A stretch of 64,000 nucleotides of DNA from assembly GCA_964631325.1 (NCBI GenBank), contig CAZVWJ010000007.1, positions 25,228-89,227 of the forward strand, read 5' to 3'. The notes under the pieces were generated by a model that worked only from the letters and a program-made list of their open reading frames with translations, was not told the DNA's origin and made no database searches. This document shows positions 53,294 to 62,429 of the stretch, one piece after another. Each line of letters starts with the position of its first letter. Positions within the stretch are counted from its first letter, which is position 1. Made by a program: the position numbers and the translations under genes. The stretch is from CAZVWJ01 sp964631325. GTDB taxonomy: Bacteria; T1Sed10-126.

Positions 53294-55093
53294 TCAAAAG
53301 ACTTCTCCCGATTCATTTCGTCCATAAGTGGTTTCTCTTTCGTAATAATCAAATTCCCGGCTTTCCCGGGGAATATCTTTCTCATGGAGTATTTTCTGGG
53401 CGTAAGGGCCAAGGGTCTCTTTGACCCACTCTTTTAATTCATCCCGCGTGGAAAGGTTTTTAGCTTCCCGAGCCAACTCCAGCGCCTTATCAAGGGGGCA
53501 ATTCCCGGCCACCAGTTTCACTTCCGGGATCCGCATAGGAGCCATGCTCAATTCATCGAGACCAAGACCAATAAGAACCGGAGTAAAGATTGGGTTGGCA
53601 CCAATTTCTCCACAAAGACCTACCGGAACTGAACCTTTATCACCTTGATCAACAATTTTTTCAATAAAATTAAACAGAACCGGATCGGGATAATTAACGG
53701 AATCAGCACGGGTTGAAGCAAAGCGGTCCGCCCCGAGCAGATAATTCAAAAGATCATTTGTTCCCACACTGAGATAATCCACATAGGGAATTATTTTATC
53801 GAGACTAAACAAGACGGAAGGAACCTCGACCATAATTCCCAGGGGGGGCCGGGACCAGTCCTTTTCCTGGCAAAAATCATCAATTATTTCCGAAACCTTT
53901 TCTACTTCCTGGACGGACCCCACCAGGGGAAGGAGAATTCTAATATTTTCATGTTTCTGATAAGCCCGGGTCATTGCCCGCAGTTGTTTTGTCAGAGACT
54001 GCCGGTTGTAAAGGCCCCGATAAATTCCTCTTCCTTCAACCCGGGGTGGTTCCTTAAAAGTCTGTTTATCACCGCCAAAATCAAAAGTCCTCAAATTAAC
54101 CGGATGGGGTTTTATAAACCCGGCCATTCGATGATAAGTTTCAGCCTGAATCGCTTCGTCGGGGAGTTCCTCGCTCTGGCCAAGAAATAAAAATTCTGTC
54201 CGGACCAGACCAGCCCCCTCCCCACCGTATTCATCCAGCAAAGATATTTCTTCCATCAAACCGAGGTTCCCCCTGATTTTAACGGGGAGTCGATCGAGAG
54301 AAATATCACAAGTTTTTTTGCGGATTTCTTTAGTAAACTGGCAGAAACGTTTTTTTGCTTCCTTATGACGCTGTAAGTTGGTTTCATCCGGTTCCAGGTA
54401 AACACAATTTTGATTGGCACTTACGATAGTCAGGACACCGGCTTTTATTTCCTCATAAAATTCCGCCGAGGGAATACCAACGGTAGGTATCTGAAGGGCC
54501 TGAGCAACCACGGCGATATGGGAACTCCGGTTAGTATTGGAAACTATCAGCCCGTCAATTTCATATTCATCCAGGAAGACAGCCACGCTGGGCGCCACCC
54601 GCCGGGCCACAAGAATCCCTCCCTGGGGTAAACGTGGGTGGGAAACAGGTGCCTCCAGGTGCCCCAGAATCCTCATCCCCACGTCAAGAATGTCAACCGC
54701 TCTGGATTGAACAGCCGCCCCCTGTGTCCGTTCAACAAAATCTTCTTCCAGGCTTTTCAGGGCCTTCATTACAGCCGATTCAGCACAAAGCTGTTCTTCC
54801 TTAATTTCATTCACCACCCGCCCGGTAAAAGTATTATCTTCGAGAACTGTTTCCTGAACTGAAAACAACTCTCCGAGGTCCTCAAACAGGGTATTGTTAA
54901 CGTGTGCAATCAACTGGCGGGTGGAACTACGGGTATTGTCAAGGGCCTGACTAAATCGTTCCAACTCCTTCTCTACTGCTTCGGGATGTATTTTAACCCT
55001 ATCCATATCAAAATTTAAATCCGGCATAATAGAAGCAGCACCGATACCAATCCCGGCTGACAACCCTCGACCCGTAAAACACTTATTCTCCAT
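53294..55093 (-). CDS. ptsI: PTS Enzyme I
   Basis: A 599-residue phosphoenolpyruvate-protein phosphotransferase. The phospho-His is His192 in NTNRSSHIAVVAQAL, and the C-terminal catalytic Cys lies in VGLCGEIGANP. There is no N-terminal GAF domain, so it is PtsI-like rather than PtsP-like. I use the ATG at 55093 with AGGGAGG upstream. The start lies inside HPr (11-base overlap). No sugar-specific EII is in the window, so the chain HPr-PtsN is probably regulatory. Confidence 0.93.
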   Translation of the reverse strand: MENKCFTGRGLSAGIGIGAASIMPDLNFDMDRVKIHPEAVEKELERFSQALDNTRSSTRQLIAHVNNTLFEDLGELFSVQETVLEDNTFTGRVVNEIKEEQLCAESAVMKALKSLEEDFVERTQGAAVQSRAVDILDVGMRILGHLEAPVSHPRLPQGGILVARRVAPSVAVFLDEYEIDGLIVSNTNRSSHIAVVAQALQIPTVGIPSAEFYEEIKAGVLTIVSANQNCVYLEPDETNLQRHKEAKKRFCQFTKEIRKKTCDISLDRLPVKIRGNLGLMEEISLLDEYGGEGAGLVRTEFLFLGQSEELPDEAIQAETYHRMAGFIKPHPVNLRTFDFGGDKQTFKEPPRVEGRGIYRGLYNRQSLTKQLRAMTRAYQKHENIRILLPLVGSVQEVEKVSEIIDDFCQEKDWSRPPLGIMVEVPSVLFSLDKIIPYVDYLSVGTNDLLNYLLGADRFASTRADSVNYPDPVLFNFIEKIVDQGDKGSVPVGLCGEIGANPIFTPVLIGLGLDELSMAPMRIPEVKLVAGNCPLDKALELAREAKNLSTRDELKEWVKETLGPYAQKILHEKDIPRESREFDYYERETTYGRNESGEVF

Positions 55094-55364
55094 GGTTTTC
55101 CTCCCTGTAAAAATTATTGGCAAAGAGGTTTTCAATAGCCGACAGGGTCTTCTCTTCGTCGACCCCGTTCACCCGCACAGTAACCGGAGTACCGGGCGCA
55201 GCAGCAAGCATCATCAGTTCCAGGATACTCCCGGCATCAGCTTCTGCATTTTCATTGATTAGCTTAACCTCAGAATCATATTCGGCCACTGTTTCGGTTA
55301 TTACACGGGCAGAACGGGCGTGAATTCCAGAAGACGAATCCACAGTTAATTTTTTCTCAAGCAT
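55083..55364 (-). CDS. ptsH: Phosphocarrier protein HPr
   Basis: A 93-residue HPr. His15 (SSGIHARSA) is the phosphoryl acceptor from Enzyme I, and Ser46 (AGSILELMM) is at the regulatory position. I choose the ATG at 55364, which puts both at their canonical numbers and has GGGAGG upstream. Its start overlaps the stop of yvcK by eight bases and its end overlaps ptsI. No HPr kinase lies in the window. Confidence 0.93.
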   Translation of the reverse strand: MLEKKLTVDSSSGIHARSARVITETVAEYDSEVKLINENAEADAGSILELMMLAAAPGTPVTVRVNGVDEEKTLSAIENLFANNFYREENHGE

Positions 55365-56589
55365 CAAAAGAGCCTCCCACAATTCTTTGTAGCTGCGCTA
55401 CTAACGCATCAACATCATGCCGGAGATGGTCACCAACGTCGAGATAATTTCGTGCGTGAACCTTTAAATCATATTTTTTTACTTTCTCGTAATCAAACCG
55501 TACCTGGGCCGCTCCTTCTTTCTCGTATTCTTTCCGGATCGCGGCGGGCGCCTGGCGTACATTCACTAAAAGATGATCAAATTCAACTGGTTCAGGGGGA
55601 ATCTCTTTAAATACTTGTAAATGATCAGAAACCGAAAAACCATCCGTTTCACCGGGTTGGGTCATTAAATTGCAAATATAGACCAGGGGAGCCGAAGCGG
55701 AATTAAGTGCAGCACATAAATCCGGTTCCAGGAAATTAGTTAAAATAGAAGTATACAAACTGCCCGGTCCCACCACGATCATACCCGCATCAGCAATCGC
55801 TGAGATAGCCTCGGGGTTTGAGCGAAGAGGCCGGGGCTCTATAGTTAAAGTTTCAATTTGTTTTTCAGTTTCTGCTATATCAGATTCTCCCACATACTCA
55901 CTACCGTCCGTCATTTCCGCCCTTAATTCCGGAGTTCCAAGCAGGGCGGGGAGCACCTCGCCCTGGGTAGCTAAGACTTCGGAAGAAGCCCTGATCGCCT
56001 CCGGAAAACCACCGTGAATATCAGCCATGGCAGTCATCAAAATGTTACCCACAGAATGTCCGGCCAATTCTCCGCCTTCTTCAAATCGATAGGAGAACAG
56101 CTCCGAGAGCCGCTGTTCTTCCGGGGCCAGGGCAACGAGGCAATTTCTTAAATCACCCGGGGCCGGGACATTAAAAACTTCCCGGATCCGACCACTACTC
56201 CCCCCATCATCTGTAACTGCAACAACCGCGGTCAAATTCCCGGTTATTTTCTTGAGCCCCCGCAATAACGTGGAAAGTCCCGTACCTCCCCCAAGAGCCA
56301 CAATTCGTGGACCCCGACCCAGGCGGGAGCGTCTCTGGAGCATCTGAACCAGCGGTTCCCGGCCCGTATGAATTCGGCTGACCAGAGAAAAAACCAACCC
56401 CAGAAAACCGGCAATCATAATCCCCAGGCCAAGTCCCACCAGGAGATAAAGACGATAACCAAGACCGGTTAAAGAGGGAACAAAACTGTCCAGAAATCTA
56501 CTCAAACCCAGGGCCAGAATAAAAGCCCCGAATCCAACGAGCAAAAACCATCTTTTTAATCCCAGCCCCGGCTTTAACCATTTCCACAT
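55357..56589 (-). CDS. yvcK: YvcK/CofD-like gluconeogenesis factor with membrane anchor
   Basis: A 410-residue protein. Two N-terminal membrane helices (FLLVGFGAFILALGLSRF; LYLLVGLGLGIMIAGFLGLV) precede the YvcK domain (about residue 90 on), with VALGGGTGLSTLLRGLKKIT and VVAVTDDGGSSGRIREVFNV PAPGDLRN. YvcK proteins bind UDP-GlcNAc and affect cell-wall and carbon flux. The membrane anchor occurs in part of the family. The ATG at 56589 is used. It lies between rapZ and ptsH, all overlapping or close. Confidence 0.9.
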   Translation of the reverse strand: MWKWLKPGLGLKRWFLLVGFGAFILALGLSRFLDSFVPSLTGLGYRLYLLVGLGLGIMIAGFLGLVFSLVSRIHTGREPLVQMLQRRSRLGRGPRIVALGGGTGLSTLLRGLKKITGNLTAVVAVTDDGGSSGRIREVFNVPAPGDLRNCLVALAPEEQRLSELFSYRFEEGGELAGHSVGNILMTAMADIHGGFPEAIRASSEVLATQGEVLPALLGTPELRAEMTDGSEYVGESDIAETEKQIETLTIEPRPLRSNPEAISAIADAGMIVVGPGSLYTSILTNFLEPDLCAALNSASAPLVYICNLMTQPGETDGFSVSDHLQVFKEIPPEPVEFDHLLVNVRQAPAAIRKEYEKEGAAQVRFDYEKVKKYDLKVHARNYLDVGDHLRHDVDALVAQLQRIVGGSFDA

Positions 56590-56614
56590 CAAAAACTACG
56601 CTCCCCGTGGGGAC

Positions 56615-57490
56615 TCATTTTTGTTGTTCAAGATCCCTATGGGTAACAGAAACTCCCACGTTTTCATTGTTTTGAAAATACTCAGCCAATTTTTCGACAA
56701 AATAAACAGATCTATGCCGGCCACCGGTACAGCCGAGCCCAATGCAGATACCCAATTTATCCGTAACCCGGTAGGATTTAATGACCATGGAAATAAATTC
56801 CTGTAATTTTGTTAAATATTCACCGGTGGTGGAAATATCTTCCATGTATTTTTCTATCTCAGGATCCAATCCAGTCTTTTTCTTTAACTTTGCCTCGTAA
56901 TAAGGATTGGGAAGAAAACGGGTATCAAACAGGAAATCAAGGTGACCGGGAGCGCCGTTTTTAAAACCAAAGCTAAGAAGAGAAAGGGTGAATTTATTTT
57001 CCGGTTCGGGATGACACAGATCAATAAGTAGACCTTTGAGCTGGTGAATGTTAATCCGGGAAGTATCCAGCACCAGATCCGCACGCTCCCGAATCGGCGA
57101 TAACAACTCACGCTCAAGTTCAATAGCTTCTTCCAGACTCTGATTTTCTTTTTCGGCCAGGGGATGAGGACGGCGAGATTCACGGTACCGGTGCAAAAGT
57201 TCTTCCGAAGAAGCTTCCAGATAAACTACTTTAAGCTGAACCCCGTATTTTTCAAACGTTTCCACAAGATCCGGGAATTCGGAAACAAACTTTTTCTCTC
57301 GAGCGTCAAGAATCAGGGCAGCGGTAGATGGATTATCCTCACGTTCGAGCAAAAGGTTAATAAATGAATTAACCAGTTCTCCGGGCAGATTATCCACACA
57401 ATAAATCCCCATGTCCTCAAAAGCCTGGAGAGCATGAGACTTCCCGGCCCCGGAAAGGCCGGTTATAAGATAACAGGTTAATTCACTCAT
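56615..57490 (-). CDS. rapZ: RNase adapter RapZ
   Basis: A 291-residue RapZ/YvcJ. Walker A GLSGAGKS at residues 11-18, and the C-terminal GLGCTGGRHRSVYFVEKLAE is the family signature. In enterobacteria it senses glucosamine-6-P and directs RNase E to a small RNA; in others it is a nucleotide-binding regulator. The context with ptsN, rpoN and yvcK is conserved across diderms. Confidence 0.93.
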   Translation of the reverse strand: MSELTCYLITGLSGAGKSHALQAFEDMGIYCVDNLPGELVNSFINLLLEREDNPSTAALILDAREKKFVSEFPDLVETFEKYGVQLKVVYLEASSEELLHRYRESRRPHPLAEKENQSLEEAIELERELLSPIRERADLVLDTSRINIHQLKGLLIDLCHPEPENKFTLSLLSFGFKNGAPGHLDFLFDTRFLPNPYYEAKLKKKTGLDPEIEKYMEDISTTGEYLTKLQEFISMVIKSYRVTDKLGICIGLGCTGGRHRSVYFVEKLAEYFQNNENVGVSVTHRDLEQQK

Positions 57491-57574
57491 CTTCCAGAAC
57501 TCCGGCCCTTCCTCGAAATAAAGGATAATCCAGAGAAACGTTTCTCAACACAAAAACATAGCAAAAAGCTTAAG

Positions 57575-58063
57575 CTACTGCTGTTCTTCCTGCTCCCTGA
57601 TTATATCGATAATTTGAGTGGTTGAATCCTCCTCCAACAATCGATTCCGAAACTCTGTGTTTTTCAACATCCGGCTGATACGGGCAAGGGCCCGGACATG
57701 AACTCCGGCTTCATTTTCCGGAGAGATCAAGAGAAAAATAAGATAGGCAGGTTTACCGTCGAGAGATTTAAAATCCACTCCCTCTTTGACCCGACCAAAA
57801 GCAGCGACAAGTGAATCAACCGAAGGACACTTGGCGTGGGGAATTGCCACCCCGTTACCAATACCTGTGCTGAGAATTTCTTCCCGTTCAGTGATTGCTT
57901 CCATTGCTTCCTCTGAGGAGTCAATTTTTCCTGCCTGGTAAAGCATATCCACCAATTTTTCGAAGACTTCCTTCCGTGAATCAGCTTCAAGATCCGGTTC
58001 AATTACCCCTTCTGAAAGTAATTCAGAAATTCCAACAGAATTCGAGCGTTCCAAAGTTGCCAT
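57575..58063 (-). CDS. ptsN: PTS EIIA-Ntr (PtsN)
   Basis: A 162-residue EIIA of the fructose/nitrogen type: GIGNGVAIPHAKCP with phospho-His76. It takes phosphate from HPr and acts as a regulator of metabolism and ion transport. It lies between the hibernation factor gene and rapZ. Confidence 0.93.
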   Translation of the reverse strand: MATLERSNSVGISELLSEGVIEPDLEADSRKEVFEKLVDMLYQAGKIDSSEEAMEAITEREEILSTGIGNGVAIPHAKCPSVDSLVAAFGRVKEGVDFKSLDGKPAYLIFLLISPENEAGVHVRALARISRMLKNTEFRNRLLEEDSTTQIIDIIREQEEQQ

Positions 58064-58097
58064 AGATAAATTCCTCCTGAAACAAAAAATCCTTGAT

Positions 58098-58661
58098 TTA
58101 AGTTCCCGCTTCTATAACCCCGTAATTCCCGTCATTGCGTTTGTAAACTACATTAATATCCTCAGTCACCTGATTAGTAAACACGAAAAAATTATATTCT
58201 AAATTTTCCATCTGGAGAACCGCTTCTTCAACAGCCATGGGTTTAGCAGTAAGAGTTTGCCGGCGAATAATCTTTGATTCGCCCTCTTCGTCCTCCTCGC
58301 CCATTTCAAAGACCTTAGAAGCAAGTTCACGGTTGGGACCGTTCAAATCCTTTTTTCGATGATCGGTCATCCGGTCGTGATAACGACGCAACTGCCTACC
58401 GAGCTTATCAACAGCCTTATCAATAGACGAATACATATCAGGGGTAACAGCCCGCCCCTCGAAAAAATCTCCAACTCCATTTATCTGAATGTCTACTACC
58501 TGTCTTTCCCCCTCCACTTCCATTTTCACTCTGGTATTAACTACTTTGTCCGGTTGATTACTAAAGTACTTTAACAATTTACCGGCTCGTTTACGAGCAT
58601 AATTTTTCAATGATTCCGTCAACTCAATATTCTGACCAACAAACTGAAAATCCATCTCCAT
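58098..58661 (-). CDS. hpf: Long-form ribosome hibernation promoting factor
   Basis: A 187-residue HPF. The first 100 residues are the S30AE domain (MDFQFVGQNIELTESLKNYA) and the last 60 the dimerisation domain (IIRRQTLTAKPMAVEEAVLQ MENLEYNFFVF). The long form joins two 70S ribosomes into 100S dimers in slow growth. A second in-frame ATG at 58655 could be the start. It lies between rpoN and ptsN. Confidence 0.94.
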   Translation of the reverse strand: MEMDFQFVGQNIELTESLKNYARKRAGKLLKYFSNQPDKVVNTRVKMEVEGERQVVDIQINGVGDFFEGRAVTPDMYSSIDKAVDKLGRQLRRYHDRMTDHRKKDLNGPNRELASKVFEMGEEDEEGESKIIRRQTLTAKPMAVEEAVLQMENLEYNFFVFTNQVTEDINVVYKRNDGNYGVIEAGT

Positions 58662-58695
58662 TCCTGCTCAGCCTCCTAAACTATAGTAAGATTGG

Positions 58696-60120
58696 TTACT
58701 TATTCGTGACTCTTTTTCTCAATTTCCAGGTTGGAATTTGCAACTGCTTGCGATATTTTGAAATAGTTCGCCGGCCAATCTCAATACCCTGTTCCTCCAG
58801 GGCCTCTTTAAGCTGGCGATCATTTAGCGGATCTGTCTTATCCTCATTTTCGATCAGGTCTTTTAAATGGGCTTTGACAGCCACGGAGGAAACCTTTCCC
58901 TCGGTTGAATCCAGGCCGGGAGCAAAGAAAAATTTCAACTCATACAGACCTCTTGGGGTCTGAACGTACTTATCGCGAACCGCCCTGCTAACCGTGGATT
59001 CGTGACGGTCCACCGAATCAGCCACCTCTTTCATCACCAGCGGTTTAATCCCCTTCTCCCCCTTTTTGAAAAAATCATCCTGCCGCTCAAAAATATTTTC
59101 CACCACTTTGTACATTGTTTGCTGGCGCTGATAAATACAATTAATCACCCATAGTGCTCCGCTTAATTTTTCTTTTACATATTCCTCCAGGTCCGGGTCA
59201 CCACTCTCCAGCATAGCTCGATACCGGGCGTTAATCCGCAGAGGCGGGAGCCGATCATCGTTCAGAACAACAATCAGGTTGCCATCAAGTTTTCGAACCT
59301 CCACTTCCGGCTCTACGTATTGTCTGTTCAAAGCATTAAAACGCCGGCCGGGTCGGGGTTCAAGTTCCCGAACAAGATCAGCCACACGCTGAACTTCTTC
59401 AGCCTCAATTTCAAGATTGGAACTTATTTTGTTGAACGAACGTTTTTCCAGGTCTTCCAGATGATGTTGAATAATTTCATTGGTCCTGGGCGGTAAATCC
59501 ATGTCCAACTGGTCAAGCTGTAAAAGAAGAACTTCTTCCAGATCCCGCCCTCCCACACCCGCCGGTTCCAGTTGCTGGATGACACCCAGTAACTCTTCCA
59601 GTTTTTCAATAGGAACGTCCTCTGCTTCGGCAATTTCCTCCAGTTGACCGCTAAAATATCCATCTTTATCCAGGTAAGAAATTAGCAGGTTACCCAGTCT
59701 GACTTTTTCCGGGGGAAAATCTTTAAGCTGAAGCTGGCGCTGCAACGAATCCTGAAGGGTTTCATGCGATTCAGCCAGAGCCCGGAGACTCCGCTCAGCA
59801 TCGGGAATATCAGTTCCACCCGGCGAACCGGAAAAAGAGGTCTGAAAATCATCCCCCTTGTTTACCAGCTCATCCCAATCTATATCCTCTTCCAGCAGAT
59901 CGTCTTCTTCGTCCTCCGGTTCCGAGGGGGCTTCTTCCTCAGACCCCCCCTGCAATTCGAGAAGAGGATTTTCCTGTAATTGACCGGTTAACCAATGTTC
60001 CACTCTCTGGACAGGATACTGCAATAATTTGATTGCCTGTTGATGTTTTTGCGAAACTATAAGCCGTTGTTTTTGCTTTTGTTGCGGGGAAACAGATTGG
60101 TCAAGCCGAAGTTCTGACAT
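58696..60120 (-). CDS. rpoN: RNA polymerase sigma-54 factor
   Basis: A 474-residue RpoN. Region I at the N-terminus is Gln/Leu-rich (QKQKQRLIVSQKHQQAIKLL), an acidic region II follows (about 55-80), and the core-binding and HTH regions fill the rest (VADSVDRHESTVSRAVRDKY). The RpoN box is RRTISKYR near the end, a conservative variant of ARRTVAKYR. It needs activators such as the NtrC-like protein encoded at 49519. It lies seven bases behind lptB. Confidence 0.96.
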   Translation of the reverse strand: MSELRLDQSVSPQQKQKQRLIVSQKHQQAIKLLQYPVQRVEHWLTGQLQENPLLELQGGSEEEAPSEPEDEEDDLLEEDIDWDELVNKGDDFQTSFSGSPGGTDIPDAERSLRALAESHETLQDSLQRQLQLKDFPPEKVRLGNLLISYLDKDGYFSGQLEEIAEAEDVPIEKLEELLGVIQQLEPAGVGGRDLEEVLLLQLDQLDMDLPPRTNEIIQHHLEDLEKRSFNKISSNLEIEAEEVQRVADLVRELEPRPGRRFNALNRQYVEPEVEVRKLDGNLIVVLNDDRLPPLRINARYRAMLESGDPDLEEYVKEKLSGALWVINCIYQRQQTMYKVVENIFERQDDFFKKGEKGIKPLVMKEVADSVDRHESTVSRAVRDKYVQTPRGLYELKFFFAPGLDSTEGKVSSVAVKAHLKDLIENEDKTDPLNDRQLKEALEEQGIEIGRRTISKYRKQLQIPTWKLRKRVTNK

Positions 60121-60127
60121 TTGTTAA

Positions 60128-60865
60128 TTAACCCCCCCGACTTGTTGCAAAAGTATTGCCCAGATAAATTTTTTGCGCTTCAGTATGATTCTTGATTTCT
60201 TCCGGCCCCCCGGAAAACAAAATTTCTCCCTGGTTCATAATATAGGAACGATCTGTAATAGCAAGAGTTTCCCGGACATTGTGGTCCGTTATCAAAACTC
60301 CAAGCTCCTTTTCTTTTAGCATTTTAACTAATTTTTGTATCTCTTCCACAGCAATAGGATCAATCCCCGCAAATGGTTCATCAAGTAACAAAAAATCCGG
60401 CGAAGGAATAAGGGCCCGGGCAATTTCAACCCGCCGGCGCTCCCCGCCGGACAGGGAACTCCCCCGGGAATTTTTCACAGCCCGCAAATCAAATTCGGAC
60501 AGCAAATCTACAATTTGCTTCTCCCGTACTTCCGGATCAGGCTCTACCAGCTCAAGAATTGCCTGAAAATTCTGCCGGATAGTTAGGTTTCGAAAAATCG
60601 AAGGTTCCTGGGGTAAATATCCAATCCCTCTTTTAGCCCGTTTATATAGTGGAAGCGAAGTTATTTCTCTCCCATTAAGATACACAGTTCCTTCGTCTGG
60701 TTTTTTCAGACCCACCATCATCAAAAAAGTGGTGGTTTTGCCGGCTCCGTTTGGACCAAGCAGGCCGACTATTTCGCCCGCGGCCACATTCATATTAACT
60801 CCTTTAACCACAGCCCTACCACCGTATTTTTTTATCAATTGCCGCGCTTCCAATTCTGTGCTCAT
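60128..60865 (-). CDS. lptB: LPS export ATPase LptB
   Basis: A 245-residue ABC ATPase: Walker A GPNGAGKTTT, Q loop GYLPQEPSIF, signature SLSGGERRRVEIARAL, Walker B LLLDEPFAGIDP and switch His in LITDHNVRETL. It powers LPS transport with LptF/G (not in the window). The ATGA overlap with lptA shows coupling. Order lptC-lptA-lptB-rpoN matches many diderms. Confidence 0.96.
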   Translation of the reverse strand: MSTELEARQLIKKYGGRAVVKGVNMNVAAGEIVGLLGPNGAGKTTTFLMMVGLKKPDEGTVYLNGREITSLPLYKRAKRGIGYLPQEPSIFRNLTIRQNFQAILELVEPDPEVREKQIVDLLSEFDLRAVKNSRGSSLSGGERRRVEIARALIPSPDFLLLDEPFAGIDPIAVEEIQKLVKMLKEKELGVLITDHNVRETLAITDRSYIMNQGEILFSGGPEEIKNHTEAQKIYLGNTFATSRGG

Positions 60866-61335
60866 GACTGTTTTTGCACCAGGTTTTCTCGCAGAATCCC
60901 GTGAACTTTTCCCACCATCTTAAGCTCCCTTTTCTTTAAATCAAGCACTATTCGTTCTCCCCAGAATTCATTCTTTCCTCGCGAAAAATAAGCTTCTCCA
61001 CGCAGCAGTAAAGTATCCGCTTTCACATTATACGCTGCAAATTGAGCCCGGGCTGTCCAGGTGTCGCGAACCATTCTTACCTTTCCCCGGGCAACAATAC
61101 GCCGGATTGTATCACCGTTTTCCCGGTAATATATTTTTACTCGCCTGGCGTTTAATTGCTGGGTATCATTCTGGATAACCACATTCCCCGTAAGGACAGC
61201 CCAACTATTCTTGTGATCAATTTGTAGCTTATCCGAACTAAAATCATATCCTGCCTGCACCGGTCCCACTGCAACCAGAATGAGGAGAAGAAAAATTAGC
61301 GTGCCTGAAATTTCACATCCGATTTTAATTTTAAT
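60862..61335 (-). CDS. lptA: LptA/OstA-like periplasmic LPS transport protein, apparent ATT start
   Basis: A 157-residue OstA-domain protein (LQIDHKNSWAVLTGNVVIQN and following beta repeats). It should form the periplasmic LPS bridge. A GTG at 61269 is the first ordinary start but would leave out the signal peptide. The frame stays open upstream to a TGA (61351-61353) and encodes KIKIGCEISGTLIFLLLILV AVGPVQA, a perfect export signal. No ATG, GTG or TTG lies in that stretch; an AGGAGG (61345-61340) is followed by ATT at 61335 and again at 61329. ATT starts are known for infC and pcnB. It overlaps the end of lptC by 40 bases. Confidence 0.78.
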   Translation of the reverse strand: MKIKIGCEISGTLIFLLLILVAVGPVQAGYDFSSDKLQIDHKNSWAVLTGNVVIQNDTQQLNARRVKIYYRENGDTIRRIVARGKVRMVRDTWTARAQFAAYNVKADTLLLRGEAYFSRGKNEFWGERIVLDLKKRELKMVGKVHGILRENLVQKQS

Positions 61336-61856
61336 TCTTCCTCCTTCAGGTCAGCCCATAATCCGCGTGCTGTAAATATTCCGCGGGAAGTTTCCAACCG
61401 AACTTTTGCTTCAGTACTAAGGGTACCCCGATTTCGGTTCCATTGCAAAAAATTAGTAGTCAAAAACTGATTTTTTCTAATTCTTTTGACCTTGACTTTA
61501 CCTTTTAACTTGAGCTGTTGTTCAGTCACGTCATAAGTTCCACGGTGAGCGGTAACGATTCCCAGAGTATCACCATTTTCTATGTAAACTACCCGGGGGG
61601 ATTCTAATTCAACCCGGTTTGACTGCCGGGTAGCACTCGGTGCACTAAGCGTCCACTGCTTGTAAGGACCAAAATTTTCTATCAGTTTAAAACCGGCCAA
61701 ACTGTGCTCAACCGAGTTATTGTCATCTGGTTTCTTTTTTAATGTATTTTTGGCCGGCCAATCAGAGGTAGAAAAATAAAAATAATAAAATCCGTAAGCT
61801 CCTGTAGCTATTAACAAGGAAACTACAACTACTGTAAGGGTTCTACGAGATTCCAT
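61296..61856 (-). CDS. lptC: LptC-like protein
   Basis: A 186-residue membrane-anchored protein (LTVVVVSLLIATGAYGFYYF, residues 7-26) with the LptC/YrbK beta domain (PRVVYIENGDTLGIVTAHRGTYD-type strands). It would pass LPS from the inner-membrane complex to LptA. The gene overlaps the preceding GerMN gene by 28 bases. Confidence 0.86.
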   Translation of the reverse strand: MESRRTLTVVVVSLLIATGAYGFYYFYFSTSDWPAKNTLKKKPDDNNSVEHSLAGFKLIENFGPYKQWTLSAPSATRQSNRVELESPRVVYIENGDTLGIVTAHRGTYDVTEQQLKLKGKVKVKRIRKNQFLTTNFLQWNRNRGTLSTEAKVRLETSRGIFTARGLWADLKEEELKLKSDVKFQAR

Positions 61857-62401
61857 CTGGGACCCAGTGGAAATTTTATTGCTATGTGGCCACTTTCTTC
61901 TCCGTAAGAACCAATTGTTTTGCGGGTTTCACCGTTAACCAGGAAATGAACAAGCTTATACTCATCGGGTAAATTTGCAAGAACAGAGTTAACAATTGAA
62001 TAGAGGAGAAACATCTCTTCCGTAGTTCCCTGGGCAGCCCCAACCAGTTTTTCATTAAAATCCAAATAAACTGTCCGGGAATTAATGAAAACCGAGCGGA
62101 GCTTTAAATTTTCCGGCAAGATAGCAATAACCCCCCCCTTTTCAGGCGGCACTAACAACTGCCTGACAATCTGGTGTATTCGTTCCGCCCGGCTGGAAAC
62201 GCCAGGCAAAGAACGCTTGATTTGCACCAGGGTCCGCCCCTTCTCATTGAAAAAATACAATTTTACATTTTCCCGGGGCAAAGGTTGTTCCTCGGGGGGT
62301 TTAGAAATCTTTTGTGGTTCCCCGGAAAAAATCCACCAGGTAAAAGCAACTCCACCGGCCAGCAAAACGATTAAACCAATTAGAACGTAAAATTTTTTCA
62401 T
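61829..62401 (-). CDS. GerMN-domain envelope protein
   Basis: A 190-residue protein with an N-terminal membrane helix (FYVLIGLIVLLAGGVAFTWWI) and a GerMN (sporulation/spore germination-like) domain at about residues 45-180: VKLYFFNEKGRTLVQIKRSL, VRQLLVPPEKGGVIAILPEN, VYLDFNEKLVGAAQGTTEEM. GerMN proteins sit in the envelope and often occur with amidases; the cell-wall amidase gene lies just upstream. No spore genes are implied. Confidence 0.82.
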   Translation of the reverse strand: MKKFYVLIGLIVLLAGGVAFTWWIFSGEPQKISKPPEEQPLPRENVKLYFFNEKGRTLVQIKRSLPGVSSRAERIHQIVRQLLVPPEKGGVIAILPENLKLRSVFINSRTVYLDFNEKLVGAAQGTTEEMFLLYSIVNSVLANLPDEYKLVHFLVNGETRKTIGSYGEESGHIAIKFPLGPRWNLVEPLQ

Positions 62402-62429
62402 TTTATAACCTCCCGGCCGGCATTAATTT

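Noticed and set aside
49519..53294. Sigma-54 promoter (TGGC-N8-TTGC) near the NtrC-like operon
   Set aside because: No site with both elements at the right distance was found in the gaps I read.
60862..61269. LptA starting at GTG 61269
   Set aside because: This start drops the signal peptide that is encoded in frame immediately upstream, leaving a periplasmic protein without export signal.
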